Shown: positions 15,591-24,673, counted from the stretch's first letter. The stretch is DNA of 42,786 nucleotides from Candidatus Parcubacteria bacterium (GCA_003599135.1 QZIV01000021.1:1-42786), one strand, 5' to 3'. Notes: generated by a model not told the origin, from the sequence alone. Program-made: numbers and translations.

Positions 15591-16622
15591 TTAAGCTTCG
15601 CGAATATGATACCTGCCGTCGGTTAGTCGTTTAAATGAACTCTTATCTTGCAGGTTAATGAGCACGGTATTCGGCTTGAAGAACCGCTCTCTTTGGACAT
15701 GGGCGACCACTTCTTGCGGCTTCAAAGGGCCGTTTTTTTGGAGTACTCGCTTAATAACGACCTTCGCTGTCCCGGGTTCGTATCCCTGCTCGCGAAGGCC
15801 GTACATCCCCCGCCCCACGAGAACGAAGCGGTCGTCTTTTATGAGTTCGTTATGCACCGTTGAGGCAAGTGCTATCCGTTTGTCGAATCCGACACCGTTG
15901 ATGTTTTTCGCTATGGTTTCAAAATGCAGTGGCTCCCCTTTCTTTTTAAGAACAAGATAAATGCGATCTCTGATGGTCATAGGTCGAATTTCCGCCCATT
16001 CACGGAGTCCGATGTCTCCGAAAGGATTTTTATGGATCCGCTTTGAGATGTTCAAATACGCCTCGGCGTGCCCCGTAGGGATATTTTTGCTCCGAATGAA
16101 ATTTCTCAATTGCTCTTCATATTTTCCGGAAAGCACGTGAGTTTTTTGTTTGTCCAAGAAGCTTGCCCAACTGTCAACAAAATTTACTGCAGTTTTAAGC
16201 TCGCTTTTCCCGAGATGATAAAACGGCCAAAAATTTTTGTCTCCCACCTGGAAATTGAACGCCTTCGATGCCTCAAGGAACAATGCAAGATGATTCTCGG
16301 TGAGTCCTTCGGCAAGAGCTTCGAGTTCTTCAAGCAGGACATCTTGACGCACAACGCCTCCGTTTTCTTTGAGATATTTTTTCCCGCGATTCAAGATCTC
16401 GTTCGCGGACGGAGACGCAGTCAATTCTTTGCGTATAAGATTTAGGCCTGATTTTTCGATCTGCCTGACCCTCTCTCGAGTGACTCCTAGGCGCTTTCCG
16501 ATCCCCGCAAGCGTTTCGGGTTCTTTTCCTTTTTCCAATCCAAACCGGCCGGAAATCACTTCTCTCTGGCGAGAGCTCAAACCGCTAAAGAGGCCGGCGA
16601 ACGCCTTAGAAACAGAGATCAT
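15591..16622 (-). CDS. Sigma-region-4 / HARE-HTH regulatory protein (343 aa)
   Basis: The N-terminus carries a sigma-70 region 4 helix-turn-helix: LSSRQREVISGRFGL (residues 16-30) and GVTRERVRQIEKSGLNLIRK (near 47-66). There is no region 2, so it is not a complete sigma factor. The C-terminal half has two winged-helix-like repeats of the HARE-HTH/RpoE-delta kind (DRIYLVLKKKGEPLHFETIA near 220; VVIKRVLQKNGPLKPQEVVA near 290). Start at MISVSKAFAG (16622): a longer frame to 16661 would run through the promoter. A DNA-binding transcriptional regulator is likely. It lies 30 bases upstream of the ATPase operon and may control it. Confidence 0.8.
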   Translation of the reverse strand: MISVSKAFAGLFSGLSSRQREVISGRFGLEKGKEPETLAGIGKRLGVTRERVRQIEKSGLNLIRKELTASPSANEILNRGKKYLKENGGVVRQDVLLEELEALAEGLTENHLALFLEASKAFNFQVGDKNFWPFYHLGKSELKTAVNFVDSWASFLDKQKTHVLSGKYEEQLRNFIRSKNIPTGHAEAYLNISKRIHKNPFGDIGLREWAEIRPMTIRDRIYLVLKKKGEPLHFETIAKNINGVGFDKRIALASTVHNELIKDDRFVLVGRGMYGLREQGYEPGTAKVVIKRVLQKNGPLKPQEVVAHVQRERFFKPNTVLINLQDKSSFKRLTDGRYHIREA

Positions 16623-16631
16623 ATGGGCCTT

Positions 16632-16661
16632 ATTATAATCACGGAAGCCCCATTGTGTCAA
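16632..16661 (-). promoter_or_regulatory. Near-consensus promoter of the sigma-4/HARE gene
   Basis: TTGACA (16661-16656), 18-base spacer, TATAAT (16637-16632), and 9 bases to the ATG at 16622. Both hexamers are perfect. The expected transcription start is within a few bases of the start codon. Confidence 0.85.
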
Positions 16662-16711
16662 CCCTCGCGCCGACTGGGGACAACTTTTTTCTGTCGCTTC
16701 TCGTGCCGGAA

Positions 16712-17614
16712 CTAGATCCGTTTATCTTTCGGGGTCACGAGGAGCAACGCAGGACTCGCGACGAAAATCGAGGAGTAGATGCCGGTTGTGACTCCCACGA
16801 GGAGTGTGAGGACGAAGTAATGGAGGTTCGAGGGTCCGGTAATATAGAGCGCGATAAGGACAAGAATAAGCGTGAGAGATGTGTTCACGGACCTTCCAAG
16901 AGTTTGATTTACGCTTTCATTTACGACAGTCTCGAAGCTGGACCTACCGCGATTTAAGGTAAGATTTTCCCTGATGCGGTCGAAAACGACTATCGTGTCG
17001 TGAACCGAGAAACCCACGACGACAAGAAGCGCAACGATAAAATTCGTGTCGACTTCAATCTTGAAAAAATAGCCAAGAGTCGAAAAGAGTCCGGCGGGGA
17101 TTATCGCGTCATGAAAAAGCGTCAAGAGCGTAATCCATCCGTACTTCCAGGAACTCACCGGCCGAGACGTTTTGCGGAAAGCGAACGCAATGTAGAAAGA
17201 AATGCCAAGAAGAACCAGCGCGACGCCGATGAAAGCTTTCCGGCGCAGTTCGTTTCCAATCGACGGACCAATAGACTCAAAGCTCAATTCCTGGAATGAT
17301 GGGAATTTGTTGCGAAGTATGTTTAGAAACTTTTGGTGATCAATTTCGTTCACCGCCGGAAGCCGAACAAAAAAGACCCCGCTGCCTTCTTCGTAATTCA
17401 TCCGTACCTCGCCTAAGCCAAGATCTACTTGAAACGCCGCTTCAAGCTCTTGGGACGATGGTTGGTTGAGGGGGACCCTAAATTTCCAAAGCGATCCGCC
17501 GACAAAATCTATCCCCTGCTTGAATCCGAAAACTATAATTGCGACAATTGCCGCTCCGACAAGGATCCCCGAGAGGGTGAAATATATTTTTCGTTTTCCG
17601 ACAATGTCGAGCAT
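16712..17614 (-). CDS. secF: Protein translocase subunit SecF
   Basis: 300 aa with an N-terminal transmembrane helix, the GFKQGIDFVGGSLWKF motif, a periplasmic domain, and five C-terminal helices including VVVGFSVHDTIVVFDRIREN, the diagnostic SecF motif. With SecD it uses the proton gradient to help pull exported proteins through SecYEG. It begins 6 bases after secD, the usual order. Length is normal for the family. Confidence 0.95.
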   Translation of the reverse strand: MLDIVGKRKIYFTLSGILVGAAIVAIIVFGFKQGIDFVGGSLWKFRVPLNQPSSQELEAAFQVDLGLGEVRMNYEEGSGVFFVRLPAVNEIDHQKFLNILRNKFPSFQELSFESIGPSIGNELRRKAFIGVALVLLGISFYIAFAFRKTSRPVSSWKYGWITLLTLFHDAIIPAGLFSTLGYFFKIEVDTNFIVALLVVVGFSVHDTIVVFDRIRENLTLNRGRSSFETVVNESVNQTLGRSVNTSLTLILVLIALYITGPSNLHYFVLTLLVGVTTGIYSSIFVASPALLLVTPKDKRI

Positions 17615-17620
17615 GTAAGG

Positions 17621-18868
17621 TTAAGCAGATTTAATTTTCGGTTTGTCCTTTAGGGAAACTTTCAATAGGAGCCGTGTCGTCGTGATGGCGCTGAACATAC
17701 TTACGAGCACTCCGATGAGGAGCGTTAACGCGAATCCACGGACGAAACTCGAAGTGAAGTAGTACAAGATAACGGCGGTAATAATGGTCGAGGTGTTCGA
17801 ATCGCGGATTGAGAGCCATGCGCGGCGGAATCCCTCTTCGATCGCTGCGGTTCGCGTGAGCCCTTTCTTCATTTCCTCCCGAACCCGCTCGAAAATAAGA
17901 ATGTTCGCGTCAACCGCCATTCCAATCGTAAGGATAAATCCGGCGATTCCGGCGAGAGTCATCGTAATTGGGACGAGCTTAAATATGCCGAGAGTGAAGA
18001 TGATGTAGATGAGAAGGGCGATCGTAGCAAAAAGTCCCAATAAGCGGTAATAAAAGAGCATAAAAATCGCGACGAGAAGCGTCCCGACGGCGCCGGCGAC
18101 AAGAACCTTGCGGAGGGAATCCGAACCCAAGTTGGCGCTCACGGTTTGCTGGTTCACGAGCGTAATCGGCGCGGGAAGCGCTCCGGCATTGAATCGTTCA
18201 ACGAGCTTTTTCGCCTCTCCGAGGGAAAAACGGCCGGTGATCACGGCTTGTCCTCCCGTTATCTTTTCCTGAACGACGGGTGTTTCGATAAGCGACCCGT
18301 CAAGAAAAATCGCAATCGGTCTCCCAACATTCTCCTCGGTCATGCGCTCGAAGATCTTTGCGCCCTCAGTATTAAAAGAGATGGCAACCTGCGGCGCGCG
18401 AGTCGTTTCGTTGAACGAAAGCGCCGCGCTCGAGATATAGCGGCCATTCAAATTCGTCGGTATGAAATTCGTCGTACTCGTCCCCACCTGCTCGACGAGC
18501 CGGAAGTCGAGAAACGGCGTCTCTCCGATTTGCTGGATCGCCTGTGCGATGTCTTTGACGCCCGCAAGTTCAACAACCAGTTGCGCCTTATCTCCTGTTT
18601 GGACCGTAAACACCTGCGGCTCGCTTACACCGAAGAGATTCACTCGGCGCTCGATAACATCGCGAAGGCCGTTTACAACCGAATCCTTATCTTCTTGCTT
18701 TATTTGCGACAAATCAGCTTCGTAGACAAGATGGCTCCCGCCCACAAGATCAAGTCCTAGTCGCCACGGTCGATACTCTGAACCGATCCACGCGGGATAG
18801 ACAAAAATCGCAGCGAGAACCGCTACGAGAACTATGATCCCAAGAAATAAACCTTGTCGCTGACGCAT
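17621..18868 (-). CDS. secD: Protein translocase subunit SecD
   Basis: 415 aa. N-terminal helix (LFLGIIVLVAVLAAIFVYPA), LGLDLVGGSHLVYEAD, a P1-type periplasmic region, and C-terminal helices with TIGMAVDANILIFERVREEM, the SecD signature. Partner of SecF downstream. CATAAT lies 5 bases before the ATG; no clear -35 is seen. It is on the shorter side for SecD, as is common in streamlined genomes. Confidence 0.95.
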   Translation of the reverse strand: MRQRQGLFLGIIVLVAVLAAIFVYPAWIGSEYRPWRLGLDLVGGSHLVYEADLSQIKQEDKDSVVNGLRDVIERRVNLFGVSEPQVFTVQTGDKAQLVVELAGVKDIAQAIQQIGETPFLDFRLVEQVGTSTTNFIPTNLNGRYISSAALSFNETTRAPQVAISFNTEGAKIFERMTEENVGRPIAIFLDGSLIETPVVQEKITGGQAVITGRFSLGEAKKLVERFNAGALPAPITLVNQQTVSANLGSDSLRKVLVAGAVGTLLVAIFMLFYYRLLGLFATIALLIYIIFTLGIFKLVPITMTLAGIAGFILTIGMAVDANILIFERVREEMKKGLTRTAAIEEGFRRAWLSIRDSNTSTIITAVILYYFTSSFVRGFALTLLIGVLVSMFSAITTTRLLLKVSLKDKPKIKSA

Positions 18869-18919
18869 TGGAAATTATGGTAGCAAAAACGGCCTGAGAA
18901 TGGAAACTTTGTGCCCCCA

Positions 18920-18987
18920 CTAGGTCTCCCCGCCTGCTCGGCGAGGCAGGGAACCTAGAACCTCTTCTCCCGACGTTTCAGTCGGGA
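18920..18987. repeat. Two GC-rich palindromes downstream of tRNA-Lys
   Basis: The first is framed by CTAGGT/ACCTAG (18920-18925/18953-18958), with an inner CCCCGCCT...AGGCAGGG stem. The second is TCCCGAC/GTCGGGA near 18968-18987. They have no T-run, so they are not clear terminators. They belong to the CCCGCC/GGCGGG type of palindrome seen elsewhere in the window. The rest of 18869-19087 holds no gene that I can support. Confidence 0.6.
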
Positions 18988-19050
18988 CTCCGACTTTCCT
19001 ATTGTACCTTAAATTTTGTGCGTCGGGGCTTACAATCGACAGCGAAACGA

Positions 19051-19184
19051 AAGTAAATAATCTTTATTATCCCCTCAAGACATTTTGTGCGCCCACCAGG
19101 ATTCGAACCTGGGACCGTCTCCTTAAAAGGGAGCTGCTCTACCAGCTGAGCTATGGGCGCACAAAATGTCCAAGATTATTTATT
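19051..19184. repeat. Nested inverted repeats around tRNA-Lys
   Basis: The acceptor stem is extended by a perfect inverted repeat: 19079-19095 (GACATTTTGTGCGCCCA) pairs with 19154-19170 over 17 bases, 7 of which are the acceptor stem. Outside it, 19052-19064 and 19172-19184 (AAGATTATTTATT) pair with one mismatch. The precursor transcript can therefore fold into a very long rod closing the tRNA. Confidence 0.85.
19088..19160 (-). tRNA. tRNA-Lys (anticodon TTT)
   Basis: On the minus strand: acceptor GCGCCCA/TGGGCGC, D-arm TAGCTCAGCTGGTAGAGC, anticodon arm CTCCC-TTTTAAG-GAGAC with anticodon TTT, T-arm CCCAGGTTCGAATCCTGG, discriminator A. All stems pair. 73 nt; CCA is not encoded (the discriminator is followed by CAA), so it is added after transcription. 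Confidence 0.97.
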
Positions 19185-19230
19185 TTCGACGAACGAACCG
19201 ATTCATGAAACGAAGCTTCGTGAAAGGGAA

Positions 19231-19312
19231 TTGCCCCGCCTACGATATGTCTTCGGCGGGCAAGTCTACCAATTGCCTGTCCGTTCGTAGTCCGCGTTGC
19301 GGACGAAGACGG
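19231..19312. repeat. Palindromes upstream of tRNA-Lys
   Basis: TTGCCCCGCC (19231-19240) pairs with GGCGGGCAA (19255-19263) apart from one bulge. A second structure follows with GTCCGC-GTT-GCGGAC near its centre and further flanking complementarity. No T-run. The remaining bases of 19161-19364 show no supported gene. Confidence 0.55.
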
Positions 19313-19364
19313 AAGCTATGGGGGCAGGCTCGCCTCGAATCGAGGCGATTGAGATTATACGCCT

Positions 19365-20453
19365 TTACTTCTCTTTTTCAACCTCTTCGAGGAATTTGCG
19401 AGTTTTTGCGTCAAGTTTTTTAGGGGCCTTCACGATGAAATTCACGAGGAGGTCTCCTCTTCCGTAACCGCCGAAGCGAGGCATTCCTTCTCCGGGAATC
19501 CGGAGATCTTCTTTCAGGTTGAAGTGCGCGGGGATTTCCACATGGAGCTTCCCGCCTCCCATCGTGGGAACTTCAATTTTCTTTCCCAGGAGGAGATCTA
19601 TGACATTCAATTCTTTTTTGACGACAAGATTGTCTCCGCGTCGCTCAAACGTCGTGTGCGGCAGAATACGCACTCGTACGTAGAGATCACCTTCCTCCGC
19701 CCCTCGCTCGCCCGCTTCCCCCATCTCTTTGATTTTTATAATCTGACTGTCCTCCACTCCGGGCAGGATTTCGACTCGGACGCTCCGCACGCCCTGAATT
19801 CGTCCGCTTCCGCTACATCGAGCGCAGGATTTTTTGGGAATTTGTCCGGTGCCGTGGCACTTCTCGCACGTTTTCACTTGCGCGAAACTCCCGAAAAACG
19901 TCCGCCGCTGTTCTTTGATTTCTCCTTGACCGTCGCAGACGGAACACGTTGAGAATCCCACTCCAGGGTCGGCGCCTTGCCCCTTGCACGTATCGCAGCG
20001 TACATAGGTGTTCACGTGGACGTTTTTCGTCGCTCCCCGGAAAGCTTCCTCAAGAGAGATAATTTCTTCTACCTCCAGATCTGATCCGCGCCGGTACGTT
20101 CTCCTTTTGGGTTTGACTCCTAGCCCTTCGAAGAACGAGTCGAAAATATCTCCAATGTCCCCAACGTCCCCGAACCCTTGGGCCTCAAATCCCGGGAAAC
20201 CTTCCCAAGTGAACGTTCCTCCTCCGCCAGGGAAGCCGCCCATCGCGTCGGCAGTTCCGAAGCGATCGTATTGAGCCCGCTTCTTCTTATCGGAGAGCAC
20301 TTGATAGGCCTCGTTCAACTCCTTGAACTTTTTTTCGTTGCCGTGTGTCTTGTCGGGGTGATGCTCGTGCGCGAGTTTTCGATACGCCTTCTTGATCTCT
20401 TCGTCGGTAGCCTCCCGGCTTACTCCTAGGATTTTGTAGTAGTCTTTCGGCAT
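19365..20453 (-). CDS. dnaJ: Chaperone DnaJ
   Basis: 362 aa type I J-protein. J-domain at residues 1-70 with HPD (32-34), a Gly/Phe-rich linker ([20 protein letters not shown]), four CxxCxGxG-type zinc repeats ([32 protein letters not shown]) and the C-terminal substrate-binding region. It stimulates the DnaK ATPase and delivers clients. Last gene of the hrcA-grpE-dnaK operon, 12 bases after the intervening membrane protein gene. Confidence 0.97.
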   Translation of the reverse strand: MPKDYYKILGVSREATDEEIKKAYRKLAHEHHPDKTHGNEKKFKELNEAYQVLSDKKKRAQYDRFGTADAMGGFPGGGGTFTWEGFPGFEAQGFGDVGDIGDIFDSFFEGLGVKPKRRTYRRGSDLEVEEIISLEEAFRGATKNVHVNTYVRCDTCKGQGADPGVGFSTCSVCDGQGEIKEQRRTFFGSFAQVKTCEKCHGTGQIPKKSCARCSGSGRIQGVRSVRVEILPGVEDSQIIKIKEMGEAGERGAEEGDLYVRVRILPHTTFERRGDNLVVKKELNVIDLLLGKKIEVPTMGGGKLHVEIPAHFNLKEDLRIPGEGMPRFGGYGRGDLLVNFIVKAPKKLDAKTRKFLEEVEKEK

Positions 20454-20465
20454 CGTGAAGTAAAT

Positions 20466-21464
20466 TTACGTGAACTCGACGACTTCGTGGGTGCGACTTT
20501 CTCCGGTAATTCTAATGAAATCAATTGCCAAGAGAAGCTCATAGACGATAAAGGCACATAGGCCGACTGCCCAATAGAAAATTGTTCCGAATCCCCGGGC
20601 GACAAAGAATACCGCGACCGCCCAGCCGACAAGAAACCATTGGCCAAACCGGTCGTGAAAACCTCTTAAGGTCGCGATGATGAGATTGTAGAAGATTTTG
20701 CTCGTCGACTCACCTCCGCTTACTTCAACTCCCAAGTTTTTGCTCACACTCTCTATGATCTGAGACGCCGTCTGACGCACGACTTGTTCCTGTGATGCCG
20801 GACTCAGAGATAAAAATACTGACGTGCCGGCGAGTTGGAGACGGGCAAGACTCTCGGCGAGTTCTTTGAAGGAACCCGAGAACATAACCTCCGGATAAAA
20901 TTTGTTCGCTCCCCCTGCGGCGGAATCGAAAAACCCCTGAAACGCGTTTTCGGAGAGAAAGATGCTCTCCGGATTCCACTGGGGTATATAGAGGAGGATA
21001 AGGATGAGCACAATGCCGGTGGTGAGACGAGTGAGCACCGGTCTTGCAACCGCAAGGAACCTGACTTGGAGTGAGTTATCCATCGCGCGCCGGCTTGCAA
21101 CTTCGCCGAGCGTGGCGAAAACGAGAAAGAAAAACACAACAGCTACGAGGAGCTCAAACGAATAATCAAAGAAGAATGGGATGAACACAAATGCCTCAAG
21201 AACAAGAATGGAAAATCTGCGCGCAAAGTTCTTCGTAAGAAACACTTGAAGCGCGGAGAAAATTCCGAAAACCGCAATGACCGATCCGAAAACCAACGGC
21301 GTCGCCTTATTCTGCAGATACAGACTGTACACATAGCCCAGCGCAGCCGCAGAAAGAACGGTACACACGTCGAAAACGATCGACTTATAGAATCCAGGCG
21401 GGCGGATGATCCGCTCCGCCGGTATTTGTTTAATCAGATTTTGCTTCGGAGTTCCCAGATCCAT
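20466..21464 (-). CDS. Membrane protein inserted between dnaK and dnaJ (332 aa)
   Basis: Several hydrophobic helices: [20 protein letters not shown] (near 32), [62 protein letters not shown] (near 152), then a soluble domain of about 120 aa and two more helices ([38 protein letters not shown]). No family recognised. Its start lies 35 bases inside the end of dnaK, so it is translationally tied to the chaperone operon and probably heat-inducible. A role in membrane proteostasis is only a guess from context. Confidence 0.8.
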   Translation of the reverse strand: MDLGTPKQNLIKQIPAERIIRPPGFYKSIVFDVCTVLSAAALGYVYSLYLQNKATPLVFGSVIAVFGIFSALQVFLTKNFARRFSILVLEAFVFIPFFFDYSFELLVAVVFFFLVFATLGEVASRRAMDNSLQVRFLAVARPVLTRLTTGIVLILILLYIPQWNPESIFLSENAFQGFFDSAAGGANKFYPEVMFSGSFKELAESLARLQLAGTSVFLSLSPASQEQVVRQTASQIIESVSKNLGVEVSGGESTSKIFYNLIIATLRGFHDRFGQWFLVGWAVAVFFVARGFGTIFYWAVGLCAFIVYELLLAIDFIRITGESRTHEVVEFT

Positions 21465-23301
21465 CTTTTGTTTCTCCTCCGTCTTTCGGGCCGTAATACG
21501 CTTGGCCTACTTTTTGAATTTCCGCAGAAAGATTCGCCATTGCCGATTTTATCGCCTCCGCATCGCTGCCATCCTTCACTTTCTTTAAGGTATCCACCTT
21601 CTCGGCGACTGCGTTTTTTGCCTCTGCGCTTATTTTATCACCCGCGTCGCGGATGGACTTTTCGGCAGTATACACAAGATTATCGGCCTGATTTCGCGAC
21701 TCGGCAAGGTCGCGCTTTTTCGCGTCCTCTTCGGCATGCTCTGCCGCTTCCCTCCGAAGCCGTTCAACCTCGTCTTTCGAAAGACTGGTTGAGGCTTCGA
21801 TTTTCACCGATTGGGACTTTCCCGTTGCTTTATCTTTTGCAGAGACGCTGAGGATCCCGTTGGCATCGATGTCGAAAGAAACCTCGACTTGAGGCAGGCC
21901 GCGCGGCGCAGGCGGAACGCCATCAAGAATGAAACGGGCAAGGGTCTTGTTGTCGGCAGCCATCGGGCGTTCCCCTTGCAAGATATGGATCTCAACCGAC
22001 GTTTGGTTGTCCGCCGCGGTCGAAAAAGTCTGGGCCTTTGAGGTCGGGACGGTGGTGTTTTTGGGAATCATCGGCGTTGCGACTCCACCAAGCGTTTCTA
22101 TGCTCAACGAAAGTGGAGTAACGTCCAAAAGAAGAATGTCTTTGACATCTCCCTGAAGGATCCCCGCCTGAACCGCTGCCCCGATCGCAACCACTTCGTC
22201 CGGGTTGATCCCCTTGTGAGGCTCTTTCCCGAAGAGATTCTTTACCGCGTTTTGAATCGCGGGCATCCGCGTTTGACCTCCGACCAGAATCACCTCGTTG
22301 ACGTCGGAAAGTTTAAAGCCCGCTCCTTTCGGGGCTTCTGCAGTCACAGTTTCTTTGGTAAGCGTGACCGATCTTTCTATGAGATCCTGCACGAGACTCT
22401 CGAGCTTTGCGCGCGTGAGCTTTAAAAGGAAATGTTTCGGGCCCGATGCGTCGGATGTAATATACGGCAAATTGACTTCCGTCTCGACCGCGCTTGAAAG
22501 CTCGTGCTTCGCGCGCTCCGCGGCTTCCTTGAGCCGCTGGAGCGCCAACGGATCTTTTGAAATATCAACTCCCTCCTGCTTTTTATATTCCGAAACGAGA
22601 TATTCCTGGATTCGCTTGTCGAAGTCGTCGCCTCCAAGGTGCGTGTCGCCTCCCGTCGACTTTACTTCTACGGTATCGTCCCCGACTTCGAGGACGGAAA
22701 TATCGAACGTCCCGCCTCCAAAATCGTAGACGACAATCTTTTCGTTCTTTTGCTTGTTCAGCCCGTATGCAAGCGCAGCCGCCGTGGGTTCGTTGATAAT
22801 TCTTCTGACTTTAAATCCCGCGATCTCGCCGGCATTCTTCGTCGCCTGGCGTTGTGAGTCGTCGAAATAGGCTGGTACGGTAATAACCGCTTCCTCAACT
22901 TTTTCACCGAGCTTCGCTTCCGCATCCGTCTTGAGTTTTGCGAGCACCATCGCCGAGATTTCTTCCGGCGAATACCACCTGTCTCCCATTTTCACCTCAA
23001 TTCCGCCCGTGCCTCCTTCACGAATGTCGTATGACAGCCACGTTTTGTCGCGCTGAACCTCTGGGTCACCGAACTTTCTTCCGACGAGCCGTTTTACCGA
23101 GAAAATGGTGTTTTTCGGATTCGTAACCGCCTGACGCTTCGCGAGAAGTCCCACGAGACGTTCGTTCGATTTGCTCAGCGCAACAATCGAAGGTGTCGTC
23201 CGATTGCCTTCGGCATTTTCAAGTATGTTTGGCTCGCCTCCTTCAACGACGGCGACCGCCGAATTCGTTGTTCCAAGATCTATTCCTAGTATTTTTGGCA
23301 T
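21430..23301 (-). CDS. dnaK: Chaperone DnaK (Hsp70)
   Basis: 623 aa. The N-terminus ([19 protein letters not shown]) and the ATPase motifs [32 protein letters not shown] and [15 protein letters not shown] are canonical. The substrate-binding domain begins near [17 protein letters not shown], with a helical lid at the C-terminus. ATP-dependent folding chaperone working with GrpE and DnaJ, both in the same operon. It starts 6 bases after grpE. Length is normal. Confidence 0.98.
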   Translation of the reverse strand: MPKILGIDLGTTNSAVAVVEGGEPNILENAEGNRTTPSIVALSKSNERLVGLLAKRQAVTNPKNTIFSVKRLVGRKFGDPEVQRDKTWLSYDIREGGTGGIEVKMGDRWYSPEEISAMVLAKLKTDAEAKLGEKVEEAVITVPAYFDDSQRQATKNAGEIAGFKVRRIINEPTAAALAYGLNKQKNEKIVVYDFGGGTFDISVLEVGDDTVEVKSTGGDTHLGGDDFDKRIQEYLVSEYKKQEGVDISKDPLALQRLKEAAERAKHELSSAVETEVNLPYITSDASGPKHFLLKLTRAKLESLVQDLIERSVTLTKETVTAEAPKGAGFKLSDVNEVILVGGQTRMPAIQNAVKNLFGKEPHKGINPDEVVAIGAAVQAGILQGDVKDILLLDVTPLSLSIETLGGVATPMIPKNTTVPTSKAQTFSTAADNQTSVEIHILQGERPMAADNKTLARFILDGVPPAPRGLPQVEVSFDIDANGILSVSAKDKATGKSQSVKIEASTSLSKDEVERLRREAAEHAEEDAKKRDLAESRNQADNLVYTAEKSIRDAGDKISAEAKNAVAEKVDTLKKVKDGSDAEAIKSAMANLSAEIQKVGQAYYGPKDGGETKDGSGNSEAKSD

Positions 23302-23307
23302 TGTTTT

Positions 23308-23826
23308 TTATTTATTAGTTGTGTCCTTTCCCTTTGCGACTTTTACTCGAGCGGGTCTCAGTATTTTATCATAGAGGCGATACCCCGGCTCGATTTCTTC
23401 GATAATGCTTCCTGCATCTAGCTCCGATTCTCCTTCGGCTATCGCTTCTGATACCGCTGGATCGAATTTCTCTCCGACTGAGATAGGGATCCGCTCAAGT
23501 CCTCGTTTCCGGAGAATGTCTTCGATCTGAGCTCTGATCATATAAATGCCTTTCTCGACCGGCCCTGCCTTTTCGAGTGCCCGGAGTCCCAGGTCGAAAT
23601 TGTCGAGAACGGTGATGAGATCTTTTATAAGATCTTCACTTCCATATCGCGCAATTTCTCCGAGGCGCGCTACCTCATCTTTTTTATAATTTATGAAGTC
23701 AGCTTTCGTTCGCTGCCAACCTTTCAAGTACTCGGCTTTTTCTTCCTCGCACTTTCCAAGCTTTTCTTTGCACGCTCCGTGGTCTGCTGCGGTCTTCATT
23801 ATTTCGTTTTGATCCTCGTTACTCAT
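23308..23826 (-). CDS. grpE: Nucleotide exchange factor GrpE
   Basis: 172 aa. Start set at MSNEDQNEIMK (23826), which overlaps the hrcA stop by 8 bases (ATGAGTAA); longer frames upstream would lie inside hrcA. Coiled-coil N-terminus (ACKEKLGKCEEEKAEYLKGW), then RTKADFINYKKDE, VLDNFDLGLRAL and the C-terminal beta domain (GEKFDPAVSEAIAE, YRLYDKILRPARVKVA). Releases ADP from DnaK. Confidence 0.95.
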   Translation of the reverse strand: MSNEDQNEIMKTAADHGACKEKLGKCEEEKAEYLKGWQRTKADFINYKKDEVARLGEIARYGSEDLIKDLITVLDNFDLGLRALEKAGPVEKGIYMIRAQIEDILRKRGLERIPISVGEKFDPAVSEAIAEGESELDAGSIIEEIEPGYRLYDKILRPARVKVAKGKDTTNK

Positions 23827-24505
23827 TAAAGCATCTAAAAACATTAAACGTCTTTTGATAATCCATTCGCTTTGGCCCGATTGCGAGAACGAGCACTTCC
23901 TCGTCTCCGATATCGTACTCCCCCGCAACGAGAACAAGATTTTTACTCTTCGTAATGGGGCTTTTTCGACCTATAAACACTTGAATCGCCCCGCCGTGAA
24001 GCTTCCCGCCGAACATCTTGAGCCGATCTTCCAACTCCACGAAATCACGGATGACGCTCTTGACCTCGCCCGGCGTTTCCCAGTCGAGGTTTTCAATCAA
24101 GTTCTCGAGTCCGTCCTTGCGAACAACTTCTTCTTTTGGACTAGAGACGACTCCCAAAATCCCCAACTGCGAGGAAATCTCCTCTAAGAGATCGTCCCAT
24201 GCTCGCTGCTCAAAAAGAGAGGCCAAATGTTTATCTCTTCCTTCCGCCGAAGAGTGAAACTCTTCGCTCTGAAGCATTTTCTCAGCGAAAAACTCATACC
24301 CGCGATCAGTCGGAATGCGACCGGCTGAATGGTGCGGTTGCTCAAGGAAACCCTTCCGAACCAGCTCCTCGAGTTCGTGCCGAATCATGGCGGGCCTGAT
24401 GCCGAAATCATGGTGTCGATAAAGCAGTCCCGAGCTTATCGGTTCACCTCCGGCAATGAATTCCCGCACCGCTGCTTCCAAGATTTGGGCCGTCCGCTCT
24501 TGCAT
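23819..24505 (-). CDS. hrcA: Heat-inducible repressor HrcA (short form)
   Basis: 228 aa against about 340 for typical HrcA. The N-terminal winged helix is intact (RTAQILEAAVREFIAGGEPI, RPAMIRHELEELVRKGFLEQ, HHSAGRIPTDRGYEFF), and the C-terminal part keeps GGAIQVFIG and VLVAGEY. Much of the middle domain is missing, which appears to be a family variant rather than a frameshift, since no frame break is seen. It should bind the CIRCE element just upstream and so repress its own operon. The ATG is 8 bases after the -10, so the mRNA is leaderless. Confidence 0.92.
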   Translation of the reverse strand: MQERTAQILEAAVREFIAGGEPISSGLLYRHHDFGIRPAMIRHELEELVRKGFLEQPHHSAGRIPTDRGYEFFAEKMLQSEEFHSSAEGRDKHLASLFEQRAWDDLLEEISSQLGILGVVSSPKEEVVRKDGLENLIENLDWETPGEVKSVIRDFVELEDRLKMFGGKLHGGAIQVFIGRKSPITKSKNLVLVAGEYDIGDEEVLVLAIGPKRMDYQKTFNVFRCFNE

Positions 24506-24513
24506 TGACAGTA

Positions 24514-24543
24514 ATTATATCGCGATTAGCAATCGAGTGTCAA
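24514..24543 (-). promoter_or_regulatory. hrcA operon promoter
   Basis: TTGACA (24543-24538), 18-base spacer, TATAAT (24519-24514), both perfect, then 8 bases to the hrcA ATG. The -35 hexamer lies in the central spacer of the CIRCE palindrome, so HrcA binding would directly block RNA polymerase. Confidence 0.9.
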
Positions 24544-24552
24544 GAGTGCCAA
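24526..24552 (-). promoter_or_regulatory. CIRCE operator (HrcA-binding site)
   Basis: On the minus strand: TTGGCACTC, 9 bases, GATTGCTAA. The consensus is TTAGCACTC-N9-GAGTGCTAA, so there is one mismatch per half-site. Its position over the hrcA promoter and next to the hrcA gene supports the call. Confidence 0.9.
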
Positions 24553-24566
24553 TGATCGAGAGTTTT

Positions 24567-24595
24567 TTGTTTCTTGAAACGGGAAACGTTATAAT
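24567..24595 (+). promoter_or_regulatory. Promoter of the cysS-dnaB-recR operon
   Basis: TTGTTT (24567-24572), 17-base spacer, TATAAT (24590-24595). The first ATG is 9 bases downstream (24605) and opens a 20-codon leader ORF rather than cysS itself. Confidence 0.65.
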
Positions 24596-24604
24596 CATTC
24601 CACT

Positions 24605-24667
24605 ATGAAAATCGTCTCTGAAATAGTGATTTTGTTTTCATACTTCAAAAAGTGCGGCTGGCTTTAA
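24605..24667 (+). CDS. 20-codon leader ORF upstream of cysS
   Basis: ATG at 24605, exactly where the leaderless pattern of this window puts a start codon (9 bases after TATAAT). It encodes MKIVSEIVILFSYFKKCGWL and ends with TAA 6 bases before the cysS ATG, with AAGGGA overlapping the stop as a possible Shine-Dalgarno sequence for cysS. The single Cys codon four codons from the end is suggestive for a cysteinyl-tRNA synthetase operon: slow decoding there could affect initiation at cysS. No terminator/antiterminator structure is evident. It could also be a non-functional coincidence. Confidence 0.45.
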   Translation: MKIVSEIVILFSYFKKCGWL

Positions 24668-24673
24668 GGGAAC

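Noticed and set aside
15110-15792. Repeated TTCGTATCCCTGCTC at about 15100 and 15775
   Set aside because: Both copies encode E-Q-G-Y-E in two unrelated proteins; coincidental codon choice, with no flanking similarity.
19002-19423. Plus-strand frames across tRNA-Lys
   Set aside because: They read through a tRNA gene on the other strand and through palindromes; no coding signature.
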